A stretch of DNA of 64,000 nt from Hyphodiscus hymeniophilus (GCA_016508695.1 VNKQ01000005.1:1984001-2048000); one strand, 5' to 3'. Shown: positions 34,908 through 47,539, counted from the first letter of the stretch. The notes: generated by a model from the sequence alone, not told the origin. Program-made: numbers and translations.

Positions 34908-37532
34908 TCAGAGAACACGTCCGATTTGTTGTCCATTCTTGTCATACTTCCAGGCCTTTATGGACCACAATCCATGCTTCTCCTCATCGTAGAAAGGCTC
35001 CCATACGCCTTTTTCATTGGTATGAAAAGAAACTTGTCCAGGATAGAAATAAGCTTCACGACGCAAGTCATCAATCTTGCGGGTCTTCCATTGCTCTTTC
35101 AATTCAACGAGCTCATCGGGCTCTTTGTTCTTTCCTTCTCCTTTAACGGGGTCGACTTTCCATCTACATTCTTGTCAGCCTGAAAGACTTGACCGCCGAT
35201 TGGCTTTGAGTGGTTGAGGAGAGAAGCATTGTATGAACCACTCAACAGGCTTAACCCTTGGGAATGAACTTGACTCACTCATCTTGAAATTGTTTCGCCA
35301 GGGCTCCTTTCTCTATTTGGAGTTTTAAACCGCTGGTTTTATAGAACTCCCAGAGACCTTGCACAGGGTGCGAAGAGACAAGGTTGTCTCTGTGCACTTC
35401 AGGCAAGCATTTACCATCGTAGGGCTTTAGCAGCTTGTATATATACTCGTGGTATCTCTATATTTTGCACTTGATATGAGCTGCGGCTCGTGTTTCTAGT
35501 CAGGAGACGAGTGGAAAGAGGCTTACCTGCAATAGACCAATCATCTCCGGCACTGGTTGGATACCAAAATCGTATCTGTGATTGAAATAAGCATTCCAAC
35601 AATATTCAAAAGGAAAAGAGTAATGGAATCCTACTGTTCCCCGTATAGTTTGAGAAACCTTTTCTTCCCTGCATTTTGTGCCTTATAATTTAACTGCGCT
35701 GCCAGAGGATCCTTTAGTATGGTTCCAGATACCTGCTTCGCTGTTGTTACACGATTATCCAAGTCAGGTTTTCTAGAAAGTTGTGTCCTGTTCCTCTCAG
35801 TATGAGAAGTGGAACGGGGTGACCTCAATTTGTGGGAGACCTGTTCCGTATTGTCTTCAAACCTCACACGTTTTGGGGAGGTCCGAATGTGTGCGCTCTT
35901 CTTTTCGACATCGAGCAACTCTCCTCTTTTTAGGATCCTTATTTGCTGCCCAGCCTTGATGGACGGCTTCAGCACCTGCCGCGTTTTCTCTGCAACCTCA
36001 ACCCCAACCTTGGCCGCCTCGGTAGTTTCGGCTGGTTGGAGTGTTTGCTTCTTAGCCAGGGTTTGTTTGGCTTTCTTCGAAGTTTGGCCCGAATTTCTCA
36101 GAACGTGAACCCCAATCTTGATCGGCTCAGCACCCTTCAGAAACACCGTCGACTTCCCATCAATCTCAATATTGATCGACTCAGCAGTTGTCCAGACTTG
36201 CACTGATGTGCCTTCGAATGTGCCCTTGAAGGACTCCGCCATAATCGCAACTTGCATGCCTCTTTCCTGTATGTCAATCTTGACCAGGCCCATCGCTCTC
36301 AGAAGATGCCACCTCTTCCCCTCCACGCTAATTTGAACTGATTTGGTCGTTATCATCATCTGCACCTCCTTCTCTTCATACACGCCCGTAATCAGTTTCG
36401 ATTTAATGGAAACCTGCATCGGTTCCTCCTCGATCCCCGGCGTAGCCACTCCCTCTGCTGTATCCACGGCTTGAACTCCCGCCAAACTATGCACCGTCGT
36501 GTCCTTGACCTTGACAGGGTCGCTCGAGAAGTCTCCATCCATTATGTCTTCAAGTTCCTTTTCGCCGAGTGCCCAATTGCGGTATCGCAAGCGCACACAT
36601 CTATGAAGACCTTTCCCACTCAACGTTGGGTCATGACTTCGAAGTTTCCTGACGGCTGCGAGCACCTCCTTTGGCTCTGGTTTTACTTTTTCCCCTTTCA
36701 TCTCAGGCACTGTTGACGTTTGCTTATCAGGCCCCATCGACTTCATCCATTCCCCCGATTTTGGTTCCTGTGTGGTCTCCTCGGCTACTTCAAAGTGCAA
36801 ATTGTGCTTGTCTAAGAGGCCCTGAAATCTCGTTGCAGATATGTTCCACATGTATCTTCTGCGCAAATATCTAAGAAGCTTCCTCCGGATCATTGTATGG
36901 TCTCGAGCGTGTTCTTTCCTGATGGCCGCCAGCAGTTCGTTCTCCTCAGGGATCCGTTTTCCGATCATCGAAGACGTTGATGCTGATTCCTCCTCAACCT
37001 CAATTGGTTCCTGGGCTTCTACTCCAACCAAGGGCTGCTCCGTCTGCTCAACATGCTCAGCTTGATCAGTCTGCTCCTCACCCTCGTGCGATTCGCTATT
37101 CAAGCCGTATTCGTCCATAAGTTTCTGCAATCTCTGCTCAGTGACCCACCATGCATTGTGCATACGGAGGTGCTCGACGGTGCTTTTCAGATCCATGGCC
37201 GGATGTTCAAACTGTAGTTTCTCGAGGGCATCGAGCAGCTCCTTCTCCGCGGGGATGTGTTTCCCCAATGTGGCATCAACGGGCTCCGCGGGCTCTGCAC
37301 TCCCCAAAACCCGCATATCTCCCTCCTTGGCCTTTTCGGGCTCCATTCTCGTTTCCTGGTCTTCCCAAAGGTCGAAGAACCGCGTCATGGTGATCCACCA
37401 ATTGGTCTTCGAGCGGAGCTCGAGTAAGCCAGACTCTTTACCCATAGTGGGATGGTCCTTTCGGATCCCCTTGATGGCTTTGACCATTTCCTCATGGGAA
37501 GGAAGCTTTGCTCCCTGAGGTATGGGCGGCAT
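34908..37532 (-). CDS. Unrecognised repeat-built protein, 793 aa
   Basis: Four exons: 37532-35635, 35575-35527, 35457-35279, 35163-34908. Not recognised. Residues 10-58, 92-141, 193-242 and 283-332 are four diverged copies of one ~50-aa unit: a helix (P.E.ELL.AI.K), an H/D-P-(T/A)-M/L turn, a second helix (L..LR), then W-x-(I/V/L)-x-x-x-R/K and a third helix. It has the look of a winged-helix or helix-turn-helix fold. Residues 372-425 and 426-479 are a separate ~54-aa tandem duplication of beta-like strands (MQVSIKSK/MQVAIMAE; VQMMITTKS/VQVWTTAES). A basic linker with (S/T)P sites follows, then a C-terminal domain (VPEMIGLLQRYHEYIYKLL, GLWEFYKTSGLKLQI, HGLWSIKAWKYD) reached through three introns. 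Without the 59-bp intron the protein would stop at LKLYGEQ. Function unknown. Confidence 0.75.
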
Positions 37533-37932
37533 TGTCGGCGCAGGTTAGGAATATCCCAGTATTCGGGTGATATGCTGTGCGTAAAGTGTAACTGGCTTGA
37601 AATACTGGACTGAATGATGCTATGGGCTCGCTCGAAAGTCATACGGTGATATTGGATTCCAGCATTCGTGCTCACTCTTAACGATCTGGATGAAGAACTC
37701 GCATGGGCCGTTGTCTCGCTGTTAAGGGAAAGAACGACACTATGCGCAGGAGGAGGAAGCAACACCGCGCTGTAGAGCCTCTGAGACTGTGTACGCCTGG
37801 GTATCCAAAGACGAAAGTCAATTAGAATTGGAAGCCCTCGCTTCTAGACTCCTTTTAAAGTAACCACATCAACGCCATGCAATATCATACACTGACCTAT
37901 CTTCTGATGCCCAAATAATCCTCTCACATCAA
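37533..37932. other. Intergenic region upstream of the repeat-built protein gene
   Basis: Promoter of the repeat-built gene plus the 3' region of TVP23, both on the minus strand. Nothing else is seen. Confidence 0.4.
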
Positions 37933-38718
37933 TCATCCCCTATTGAAGAACCTCCCAATCATCCCGCTCGCAACATTCTGCGCCAGATTCCCCGAGTAGA
38001 GCGCACCACCAGTGATCTTCGACGCCTGCCCAAATTTATCGCACCTCGAGAATGCGAGCGTATTCGTAATCGTCAAAGTCAACGCAATCACTATTTCAGG
38101 TCAGCATCGTCCTCGTCTCCCTTTCCTCCCCACAGATGAAATCTTCTCCAGTCAACTCCTTATCCCAAAGTAATCTGCAACGTACCCACACACGTCAGCC
38201 AGATGAGCTCAAAGCTAAAGATCGCCACAAATGCCAACGCGACCCAGAGCAGCGGCTGCGAATACAGCGCCATCCAGAAGAACCTGCTATCCGTAGCATT
38301 GATGGTCTTGGTCGCCGGGTCGCTGCTCTCAAACACCCAGTGCGAATCTCCCGTCTGCGGATTGACCTCGTTCCACCAGCGCAGTCCCACGAGGCGGCGG
38401 CCGGCAATGTTCTTGATGTAGTAGAAATCGACCGCTACGAGGAGGATGGTGATGATGAATACTAGAACGCTGGCGTGGTATCAGCTGTGTTTTATCTGGA
38501 AAGTGGGAGGGTATGGAGGACGAACAAGTTTCTTGTGAATATTCCTCCTAGTAGGTAAACCAGCAGACTTGCTACTCGATATCAGCTTTGCTCTTCCAAG
38601 AGACGCGCAAGCTCATTAACTCACAAATTCGAAAGCCTAGAAAGCATAGCAGCGTAATAGGATGGGAGCTCAACCTCCAGCTCAGAGATCCAGACGGTTG
38701 TTGACTTTCGACATCCAT
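37933..38718 (-). CDS. TVP23: Golgi membrane protein Tvp23
   Basis: Four exons, 38718-38625, 38571-38526, 38469-38186, 38090-37933; 193 aa, normal for Tvp23 (FAM18 in animals). A four-pass Golgi protein found with late-Golgi SNARE compartments. Landmarks: [38 protein letters not shown] joined across intron 2, [39 protein letters not shown], and [17 protein letters not shown] in the last exon. Exon 2 is 46 nt. Introns 1 and 2 are 53 and 56 bp; the third is 95 bp. Head-to-head with the citrate-lyase-like gene. Confidence 0.92.
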
Positions 38719-39009
38719 CTTGGAGTTCAGATTCAAAGAAGTGACGGAGTAGTTGGTGTAGTACCTTCAAAACCGCTGGTTAACCAGAAAGGCAACGTTT
38801 ACGGAGCTATGGACCCCTGTCCACGCCAATAAAGCGGTCACAGGGGGCACAATCCAAAATCCACAATCCGGCTGCATGTCATAGCCGTGAGTTTTGAAGC
38901 TGGGCATATTACCGACGACGATGTCGTTGGAGATCAGAATGTAATATCCTCTCTCTCTCTTCAAGCTCAGCTAAGTCCATATCTCTCAGAGCGATCAATT
39001 GTTTCAAAG

Positions 39010-40022
39010 ATGGCTTCCAAATCCTCCACAATCCTTCGCCGCGCTCTCCTCTACGGTACCTCCCCCTCCCCTCTCGAACCCATCAACAGCATATCTAACT
39101 CTCCATCACAGTCCCCTCCTCCTCCCCCAAATTTCTCCAGAAATCCCGCTCCCTCACCGTAGATAGCGTAGCATACGACCTCGAGGATAGCGTGACACCC
39201 TCCCAGAAAGCCCCCGCCCGCGCCAACATCTTCTCCTTCCTCTCGCAGCCACGACCCGCGAACATCACCGAGCTCTCCGTCCGCATCAACGCAGTATCGA
39301 CGGGGCTCGCCCTCTCGGACCTGACCGCCGTCCTCCAAGCACCCCATCTCGACGCCCTCGTGGTCCCCAAGGTGAACAGAGCCTCGGACCTGCATTTCAT
39401 AACGGACGTCCTCAAACACCAACTCCCCGAACGACACGCCGAGGGCTCCCCAAACCCAATAAAGATCATCGCCCTGATCGAGAGTGCAGAGGCGATCGTG
39501 AATCTGAACGAGATCTGTCGTGCCTCTCCATATCTCAGCGGGCTGGTCTTCGCAGCCGAGGACTTTGCACTAGATTTATCGCTCACGAGAACGCCGAGCC
39601 TGACGGAATTCCTATATGCGCGCTCGGCGATCGCCACAGCTGCGCGGGCGCATGAGTTGCCATCTACGATTGATCTGGTGTGTACATCGTTCCGAGGAGC
39701 CGAGGGGTTGAGGACATTGGAAGAAGAGTGCCTGCAGGGAAAGGGATTAGGATTCAATGGTAAGCAGTGTATACATCCTACACAGGTGGATATTGCGCAG
39801 AAGGCGTTTGCGCCGGGAGAGAAGGAGGTTGAGTGGGCTGTCAGGGTTGTGATTGGGGATGAAAAAGCGGATGCTGGGGGACGGGGAGCGTGGACGTTGG
39901 AGGGTAAGATGATCGATGTGCCTGTTGTAGGTAAAGCGAAGGCTACTGTGAAGAGAGCTGAGCTTTGTGGCTTGGATGTTGATGCAATCAAGAGGAAGTG
40001 GAAGGACCAAGAGCCGGAATAG
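39010..40022 (+). CDS. HpcH/HpaI aldolase / citrate lyase beta-like (CLYBL type)
   Basis: Two exons, 39010-39055 and 39112-40022, 318 aa. The fold splits CoA-thioester or oxo-acid substrates; the animal member CLYBL is a mitochondrial citramalyl-CoA lyase. The intron joins RRALLY to VPSSSPKFLQKSRSLTVDSV. Motifs: VAYDLEDSVTPSQK (metal-binding Asp/Glu), VVPKVNRASDL, IIALIESAEAIVNLNEI, LVFAAEDFALDLSLTRT, and GFNGKQCIHPTQVDIAQKAF. The first 14 residues are Ser/Arg/Leu-rich and could be a short mitochondrial signal. The exact substrate is not known. Only 84 bp separate it from the next, convergent gene. Confidence 0.9.
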
Positions 40023-40106
40023 ACTCCTCTCAAGAATGTATGAGTTTGAGTCATATGTGATATACAACATATGTGGATGCCCATCTCGAGAAGCCATACA
40101 TCTTGA

Positions 40107-43100
40107 TTAGAACGGTCGATTGGGTCGCCAAAACCTTCTCATGGGCACTTCTTCAGCCAATTGATCTCCGAGAAAAGTCCCTTCCTCTTCCGCAAAAGTC
40201 TCTGCCGGAATCCAGCTATTGTAGCCTCCATCAAAACTACAACCATTACCTGGCTCTAGTTCTTCTGATTCATAAAGTCGCACCATATCTCCGCCTTGAG
40301 GTATCGGGTGCCGTATTTGAAGTTCATAACTGGCTTCTTCCGCATGATGTTCGAATTCTTCCCGATCCTCGTAAGTCGAATGCTCCTCATTCTCTCGATC
40401 TTTGTGGTCCTGCTCTTCCAGTACATCATACTCATTGTCTTCTGAATATGAAAACATCGCAGATTTGAAAACACCAAGACGATCATCCGTTAGATCGTTG
40501 TCATTAGTTGCGAAGTGTGACCGTTGAAAGGAGTATTGACGCTGGATCTGATTCAAGTACAACGGGGCGGGTTCAACATTGGTGGAGAAATGAGGAGAGC
40601 GAGAAAGCTGTCCTAAGCTGCCACCTGAAGGTACTCTCCCTGGTATCCCAGCTATGAAGTTTGCTTCAAGTTTCGTAGGTTCCATCCCTAGAGTACTTTC
40701 CCCACTAATTGGAGTAGTGTTTCCTAGCAACATCCCCTCAAACCGTCCACCACAGTGTTGAGATAATAATGCAGATGGAACTGCTTCTACAGGCTGGCGC
40801 TTTTCTAATCCGTACAGCTCTTGTGCGTTATTGGCGTAGTATGACCCTTTGGGGTCTTCCTGGAAAGGAGACTCGCCATTTGCAGCGGGGTTCGATGGTC
40901 TGGCGGGTGTCGGGCCCAACATATGCTCAATGGGAGCAATATCGACTGGGCCACTATTCTTGATTATCTCTTGAGGAACCACCTGTTCATTAAGTGCCGT
41001 ATTCTGTTCATCCTGGGGACTCGGCTCTTTAATGATAGTCTCGACTGCCGTCTTTGTAGCGGGACGTTTGACTCGCGCACTTTTGGCAATCTGCTCTCGA
41101 CTGAGGGGCGTGTGTTGGGAATCTCTCAGCGATTCGGCTTCCTTAGGTGCAGCAGCCGTTGATCTCTCCGTGCGACCAAGATATTTTTGTCGATGCTCCC
41201 CTGGCTCTAGGTTATGATGCTCCATGATGGCGTGGCTTTGCTGGGTTGTGTCTTCAATGCCCGAAGATAATGATTGATTCTCATTTCTAAAAAGATCCTC
41301 AGCAGCACATCCATCGTGAGTTGCATTAGCATGCGACTGCTGTAGTAGTGGATCTCTAACCATGGCTCGTTGATCCTTGGATAGATGCTTCGGATATCTG
41401 GGAATAAGCTTCGATTGAGGTGTGCTAGATATGTGATTTGAACATTCTAATGGATCTTTGCTACCCTTCAGATACTGCTTTTGATAAATCAATTCCTGTG
41501 GTGGAATCTGCTTTGCTTGAACTGAGGTTGAACTAGGATTTCTGTCGATTCCAGTATCCCTGAAGATTCCAGTACTCTCAATGGATCTCCGAATTGGCTC
41601 AGGGATTGGACTTTGATGGTTCTGGCTGTCAAAATCTCGTCTTCTAGATGTCGCTGTGCCTCCAGGCGAGATCTGAGTTCGGGACCATGTCAAGAAGGTT
41701 GTTGAGTTCTCCGATGATCTGCTCGTTGTTTCGGGAACAACAGTTTGCAACCTGTATGTAGAAGGCGTTCGTCCTTGGGAAGCTGAGAACCTGTCAAAAG
41801 AGCGTCCAAGCTGGTTAGGTTCCGAGTATCTCATGTCCACCATACCAGATCGGGGTGAGCGAATTCGACCCTTGATCCCCTGTTTCATATACATCGATTG
41901 CTCATCACTGATATATGTCGATGCTCGCTCTGTTCCCGCATTCAGACTCTTTTCTGCTAAGGGTGTCCTCGTCGGTTTGAAAAACATGGATATCTGGTCA
42001 TGCTCTCTTGACGCCTTCCTTTTATCCTTTTCGCGAGACTTGGAGGTAGTCTGGATGTCTGCAGGCCGTCTAGGGTGTTGAAGAAACTCCATTTCCGAGA
42101 AGACCAAGTCAGGGACTAAATGAAGGCTTCAGTATATCGCTCTTTAAGTCCCTTGTAAGCTTGACTTACGACCCCGCCGTCTAGCTGGAGATGATGCCCG
42201 TCCATTACTGAATAATCCGGGTCCATGGGGACGAATCTTCCTAAGTCAGCTGATGCAGATCATGCTGCAGGAATTGCTCACTGTCAATCGATCTTGGGAG
42301 ACCTTTTCTGAGGAGAACTTATTCATGAGCTCTTCTCCAGCTTTCTTGGATGCCCTTCCCTTGTCACCCTTCTTCTCCCTTCTTTTCTTTGGGTTCCGTT
42401 CTCCATCTTGCTTGTCTGATTTGTGCTTTTTCTTCCTTGGCTCATAGCGATCGTCCCTAGTCTTATGGCGATCCCTTTTTGTGAAGTTTTCGCGGCGAGC
42501 ATGCGACTCCGCTGTGGATTCCGACTCCGACGATGCATCCTTGCGCTTCTTTGCTTGATGTGATACGGGTTCCTCTCGTTTTTCGACGTGTGGTTTCAAT
42601 TCATTTTTTCGTAGATTCGGCTCTGGCTTCAATACAGGTTCAATTAAGGAACTATCAGAGGACGAGCGATGGCGACGCTTTTGCTTGGGATACTGATACT
42701 GTTGCGCAGTATCTGTTTCATGGAAGGTATTTCGGAAAGAGTTTTGGTCCAGGGACGGCTTCTTCCTAGTACTGCCATGATCTGTCAAGAAAAATTGAGC
42801 TCGTTAGGACCTTAACGCTCGTCATCTGCTTCTAGACATGGGGGAGCTCAAAGACACTGACTAGACCTGTTCCCCAGGTTAAGGGCATTTTTGGTGTCCA
42901 CTTCGATCTCTTTTCTAGTCTGAGCAAGCCATCTCCGCACATAATCATCATCGCCACTCAGTGGAGGCTTCACGCGACTCTGCATTGAGAGCTCGTCTCG
43001 TGTTGAAGGTCTCTTCGATTGCCCAGAACCACGGTGTTTTGTCTGGCTTGACCGATGGCGGTCGGATTCGCGATTGGTGATAGATTGACCTTGGTGTTCG

Positions 43101-43123
43101 TGCTTGCGTGACCGATGCTCCAT
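40107..43123 (-). CDS. Large disordered, probably nuclear protein (unrecognised)
   Basis: Four exons: 43123-42862, 42781-42282, 42236-42170 (acceptor less sure), 42115-40107; about 945 aa. Residues 1-250 are extremely basic and His/Arg/Lys/Ser-rich (RSSQTKHRGSGQSKRPS; EPRKKKHKSDKQDGE; PKKRREKKGDKGR), giving several nuclear-localisation-like runs. Two ordered-looking motifs stand out: GLPDLVFSEMEFLQHPRRP at the exon 3-4 junction and a tryptophan-containing C-terminus (MRRFWRPNRPF). ISMFFKPTRTPL soon after looks like a short linear motif, loosely similar to PCNA-binding boxes but lacking the right spacing. The middle is Ser/Gln/Pro-rich and disordered. Exon 3 is tentative: the donor is good, but its acceptor AAG was picked by phase. 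Confidence 0.65.
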
Positions 43124-46100
43124 TGAGATGGACGAACAGCGATACTATTTGAGAAAATAGAAGAGTACAGTGCTACGAAATGTGCCAGTGTTTTGAAGCC
43201 ATGAAGTTGAGAAGTTGTCGGAAGTGTGATCCATGAGAGGGAATTGCATGACGGCTTGGAAAGAACGATGCCCAACATGGCAGCGTGACCCCAAATGGCA
43301 GCAGTGAGCGCCATCTCCTTCCTTGTCAGTATTGGAAACAAGTGTCTCAGTATCTCATTTAAATCTCTTGAAGCATTTAAGTGAATAGGATTAATAGTGA
43401 TTTTAAAAAGCAATTGCGTTTTCATAGGAAAAGAAATGATGGCTTACCCAATTGGCAGATGAACACCTAGAAGACTTACAAGTTCATTAAAACAACAACA
43501 ACGAATTATTTTCTAGGAAAAACTTGGTTCCATATTGACTGGTAATGGGCAATTTACTTCACAAGTACTACTTTTTAAATGGTTCTGGGTAAGATCCAAA
43601 TGAATTTTTACCTTGGATGTTGGTGAATAAGGTACGCACGAGCCAGAAAGGACCGCTTCTTGTCCCACTCACCTATCCTCAAAGTATGCAGCCCATCAGA
43701 AAGTGGTTGCTGCTTCCTAGTCTGCAGTGTGCGACAGAGGAAAAAACATACTTTGATCAGACTTAACTGACCATAAAAGTAAATAAGGACCCCTCCCGGC
43801 GGGTTCAAGTAGCGGTGCGGTTGGACCACAGCCCTGCCAACAACGCAATAGATTCGTGGAACCCTGTGGATCTGTGATCTGTGATCTTTGCCTACCTAAT
43901 TCTGCAAGAGTGGGATATGCCAATTCAACGATCCACCCAGATCGCAATGCGCCAAAAAGGACTGGTTTGGAGTCCAGAAAGCGGCACATGACCTTTAGGA
44001 CATGCAAGTAATGCCCATGATGATGGAGCAGTCGCTCTAAATCAGACATGCTGAGCCCCGGAGACATGGATCGTTACACAAGATCGGAGCTGTACAACAC
44101 CACGCAGCGATCCCAACTAGTTGCCACTTCTTATTTCGACATCGTGAGATCGGAGTAGCTTTGAGTAGGTACCGAACCGAGTCCTTTGTGAGTACCTTAA
44201 CATTGAAGAAACGAGGGTTGTGACTGGCAACGAATAAGCGCCACAGCAGGTGAAGCTTATGGAAGAGTAATAGGATAGGATGGAAGAGATGCTGAAAGGG
44301 AAGACGGCCCGCCTTCTTGTCCTGTCGACCAAACTGCAGCCCCCCTGGCTACCGGTGTCCGGCATTATTGACCCAAGAAAGCCGTGTGTATTCGGCATCT
44401 GCAAGCATAGCCATATATGCTGTTCTTGGGGAGTCGGTCGGAGCAGGTTGCATTGGTTTGAGCAATGGATTGGTAGACAGCACAGCATTCCACTGTGGTA
44501 CAAAGAATCAGAGTGTGATAAAATCCAAACGATCGACGAAGGCGTGCGAGGAATGACATGGGGCTTACGTATTGGCACGGGATGGATCTGGTGGATGTGG
44601 TGATGGGTTCTGCTTGGGGTGGGCTGTTCCTCTCCTCTCCTCTCTTGCACCGCAGTACCTAAGGTACCTCGTTTCTCGGCAATCACGCTGGGCCTAGTGG
44701 GCTAAACTCCATACGAATAATGCCAATGATTACCTGAGTATCACCAATGCACCCATATCATATCATTATCATATCTACCTATCGATAAGGAGCCGATTAA
44801 CCCCACATGAGCCTAACAACTGTACACTCTCGTACCAGCTCCACCTCACTATCTCTCGCCCTGGCTCCACCTGCAGATGTTCCCCTCTATCCCACCAGGT
44901 TTTCTCGCTCCTACTCCAGCTCCTACTCCTGCTCCCCGAAGCGTCCTGATGCAGCTTCTTTGTCTTTCCTCTGCAAATTGTCACTAAGGATGTGTGTGTG
45001 TGGGTGTGTGTGCAAACCTGCATACGCAGCTCTAAGCGGCATGAGTTCGGCCCAGCCAGGACCAATTTCATGAGAAGTGCAGACTCTGAGCTCCAGCTGC
45101 AGTCTGCAGCAGAGGGAAAAAGACAGATTCTTGCATTTTTCAATCTAAATGCCGACATACTGCCTTAACAAACCCAACACTGACAAGATGCTGTTCACAA
45201 TCACTCTTGAATTCCAGGAGTAGCTGAATTGATGTGCCCAACCAACCCTCGGAAGACAGACAGATACCTTTCCCACCATGAAAGTCAGAGAATGGTCTTC
45301 CATAACTGCCATACCTATGCCCCGAGGCCATCAGGAACTCCACCATCTCCCAACCATCCCATCCTCATGCAGCTCATCAGAAAGCACAAGCCATGCAACC
45401 GATTGAAAGCCACATTCCCCCAGTCGCACCATACGATCAGTGTCCCTGCCTTCAGCCGGTCTGCTTCTCGCATTCTGGTCGCCCGTATTCTGCGCCGTCA
45501 GTGGCATGATCCACTGGAGGAAGACCCTTGTTCAACCACACTCATTGGCACCAATTCAAGCAGCTGCTGTGACTGGATGCTACCCTCATATTGAACCCAA
45601 ATGGTCCAAAAACACCCCTCGTCCGCCAACATAGTAGAGCCTTCCGATCGAGGGAATAAGCAGCAATCGGGAAAAACAACAGCCAATAATCCCGTAATTC
45701 AATGTCGTCGCAATATCTCGTTCTCTGATCCCATTCACTCCTTTGTCCGGCCTGCAGGACCAGAACCCTGCTGAAAGCAAGCAAGCTTCCGCGCTAACGA
45801 CGAATTAAGCGAGGAGGGGCAGAGCCTTCAAATATTCCCCCGCTACTGCACCACATTCCCCTTCCCTTCCACAAACACCAACCCTTTTGCGAATTCAATC
45901 CTCGCAACTTCTTCACTTATTCCTACCTTTTTCAAAAACTCTGGCCGCACAGTCCTTTCAGTCGTTCGACCGATAAACTTTGCGTCTCACGATAACTCAC
46001 AACAAATAGAGATCCCCATCTCACCTACCGACCACACTCTCTCAATCCTTTTTAAGAAGTTCGTTGATCTCCTGATTGCTTGCGCTGACATTCTCACTCG

Positions 46101-46297
46101 ATCCCATCCTCAAAATCATCTCACCTCTTCCATTCCCTGTCCGCTTCGCGGTATTCTGTTCTGCCTCGATGTATCTTTCCTTGCGTGATCCATGTTCCGT
46201 CCGTTTCCATGCCCAACCACCACCGCGATGGCGCGATATTTTGCATGCGCGCGGAAATTGAGACTTTCAGCCAGGTTTTCGAGAATCAACAATCAAG
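43124..46297. other. Gene-poor 3.2 kb between two genes; leader of the glycine-rich protein gene
   Basis: No gene is supported. A weak minus-strand frame from 44049 (MSDLERLLHHHGHYLHVLKV) reads protein-like for ~50 codons to a GTAGGC site and could be a small gene, but the next piece (about 43829-43760, VQPHRYLNPPGGVLIYFYGQ) does not join in phase. A TG/GTG-rich stretch lies at 44993-45015. From 45830 to 46290 the plus strand is pyrimidine-rich, as in promoters and long leaders of highly expressed fungal genes. Confidence 0.5.
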
Positions 46298-47159
46298 ATG
46301 TCTAAGCTCTTCATTGGGTAAGTTTATTTCCCATATTTGCCACACTCTCAGCTTGGCGCCTAGCTGACATTCACTCTACAGCGGCCTTGCATGGCACACC
46401 GATGAGAATGCGCTCCGTCAGAAGTTCGAGGAGTTCGGTGCCGTCGAAGAGGCTGTAAGTGTCACTCGGCTTCGGTCCATCTCAAACCTCGTAGCTAATA
46501 CATTGGATTTCGCAGGTCGTCGTCAAGGACCGCGATACCGGCCGTAGCCGTGGTTTTGGATTCGTCCGTTATTCCCAGGATGCCGATGCCGAAGCTGCCA
46601 TCACCGCCATGAACAATATCGAGTAGGTTTACTACACGGAATGCGTTGCGCAGTGCTAATTCCATACTAGGTTCGACGGTCGTACTATTCGTGTTGACAA
46701 AGCCTCTGGTATGTGTCTCCTTAAGCATTACCTACTCGTCTGCCAAGGTATCAAAACTAACTCTTTGCCAGAGCGCGGTGGTGGAGGCGGTGGTGGAGGA
46801 TTCGGAGGTGGCCGTGGCGGCGGCGGAGGAGGCTATGGAGGTGGCCGAGGTGGTGGAGGAGGATATGGAGGTGGTCGTGAGGGCGGGTAAGTTCTATTTC
46901 TCTTTCCGGACCCTCGAATAACTTGAACCCAAACCTGACTCTGTGACACAGCTATGGAGGAGGCGGTGGGTACCAGTCTGGCGGAGGTGGAGGCTATCAA
47001 TCTGGTGGTGGCGGAGGCTACCAAGGCGGTGGAGGTGGATATGGTGGCGGTATGCGTCTCCCGCTCCCTCTTATATGAAGCAACATGTACTGACCAGCAG
47101 GCGATAAAGGCGGCTATGGCGGTGGTGAGCAACAACAGGGCGGAGGCCGCTGGCAGTAA
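46298..47159 (+). CDS. Glycine-rich RNA-binding protein (RRM plus GGY/RGG tail)
   Basis: Seven exons: 46298-46317 (20 nt), 46382-46454, 46516-46622, 46671-46708, 46772-46886, 46952-47049, 47101-47159; 169 aa. One RRM (residues 1-80): RNP2 LFIGGL is split by intron 1, RNP1 is RGFGFVRY. The tail is almost pure Gly with Arg, Tyr and Gln ([21 protein letters not shown]), typical of low-complexity RNA chaperones such as cold-responsive GRPs, and ends QQQGGGRWQ. It likely binds RNA in nucleus or stress granules. The last acceptor is a CAGCAG tandem, so a one-residue splice variant is possible. The long gene-poor upstream region suggests a long regulated leader. Confidence 0.93.
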
Positions 47160-47539
47160 ATGCTCAGCAAGGTGTTGATGCGATTCTTCTCTCTCCGATC
47201 TCGCACATTCGTACGGAATGATGGTGACAAGAAAAGTTAGCCTTGGGTTTGCAGCGAAGTTAATTGGGTGGTGCGCCTGGAAGATCATCCTTGGGTGGTT
47301 TACTGGTTAGCCTCGAAGTCTCTGATGCGGTTTTGACCTGGGTATGCTGGGAGTTAGGGAGGGGTTTCTTACATTCGCGTTGCGTTGTCACACTTGAGAA
47401 GTTATCACACATCGATCTCAGGCATCCGAATTTCGACCATGATCACTTGGATCTACGTCTCGTCATAAGACTGCACTTGTTGCAGCTAGTCTATCGCGCA
47501 GTATTGGCCCAGATTAAGGGAATGAAAAGGTTTTCGCAA
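47160..47539. other. Convergent intergenic region, glycine-rich protein gene and ChaC
   Basis: 3' regions of two genes facing each other. No other feature is seen. Confidence 0.4.

Noticed and set aside
40130..42090. PCNA-binding box at ISMFFKPTRTPL
   Set aside because: Lacks the Q-x-x-h-x-x-F-F spacing; kept only as a loose resemblance.
44117..45784. Several ORFs of 60-190 codons
   Set aside because: No motifs, Cys/His/Trp-rich shadow composition and no splice context.
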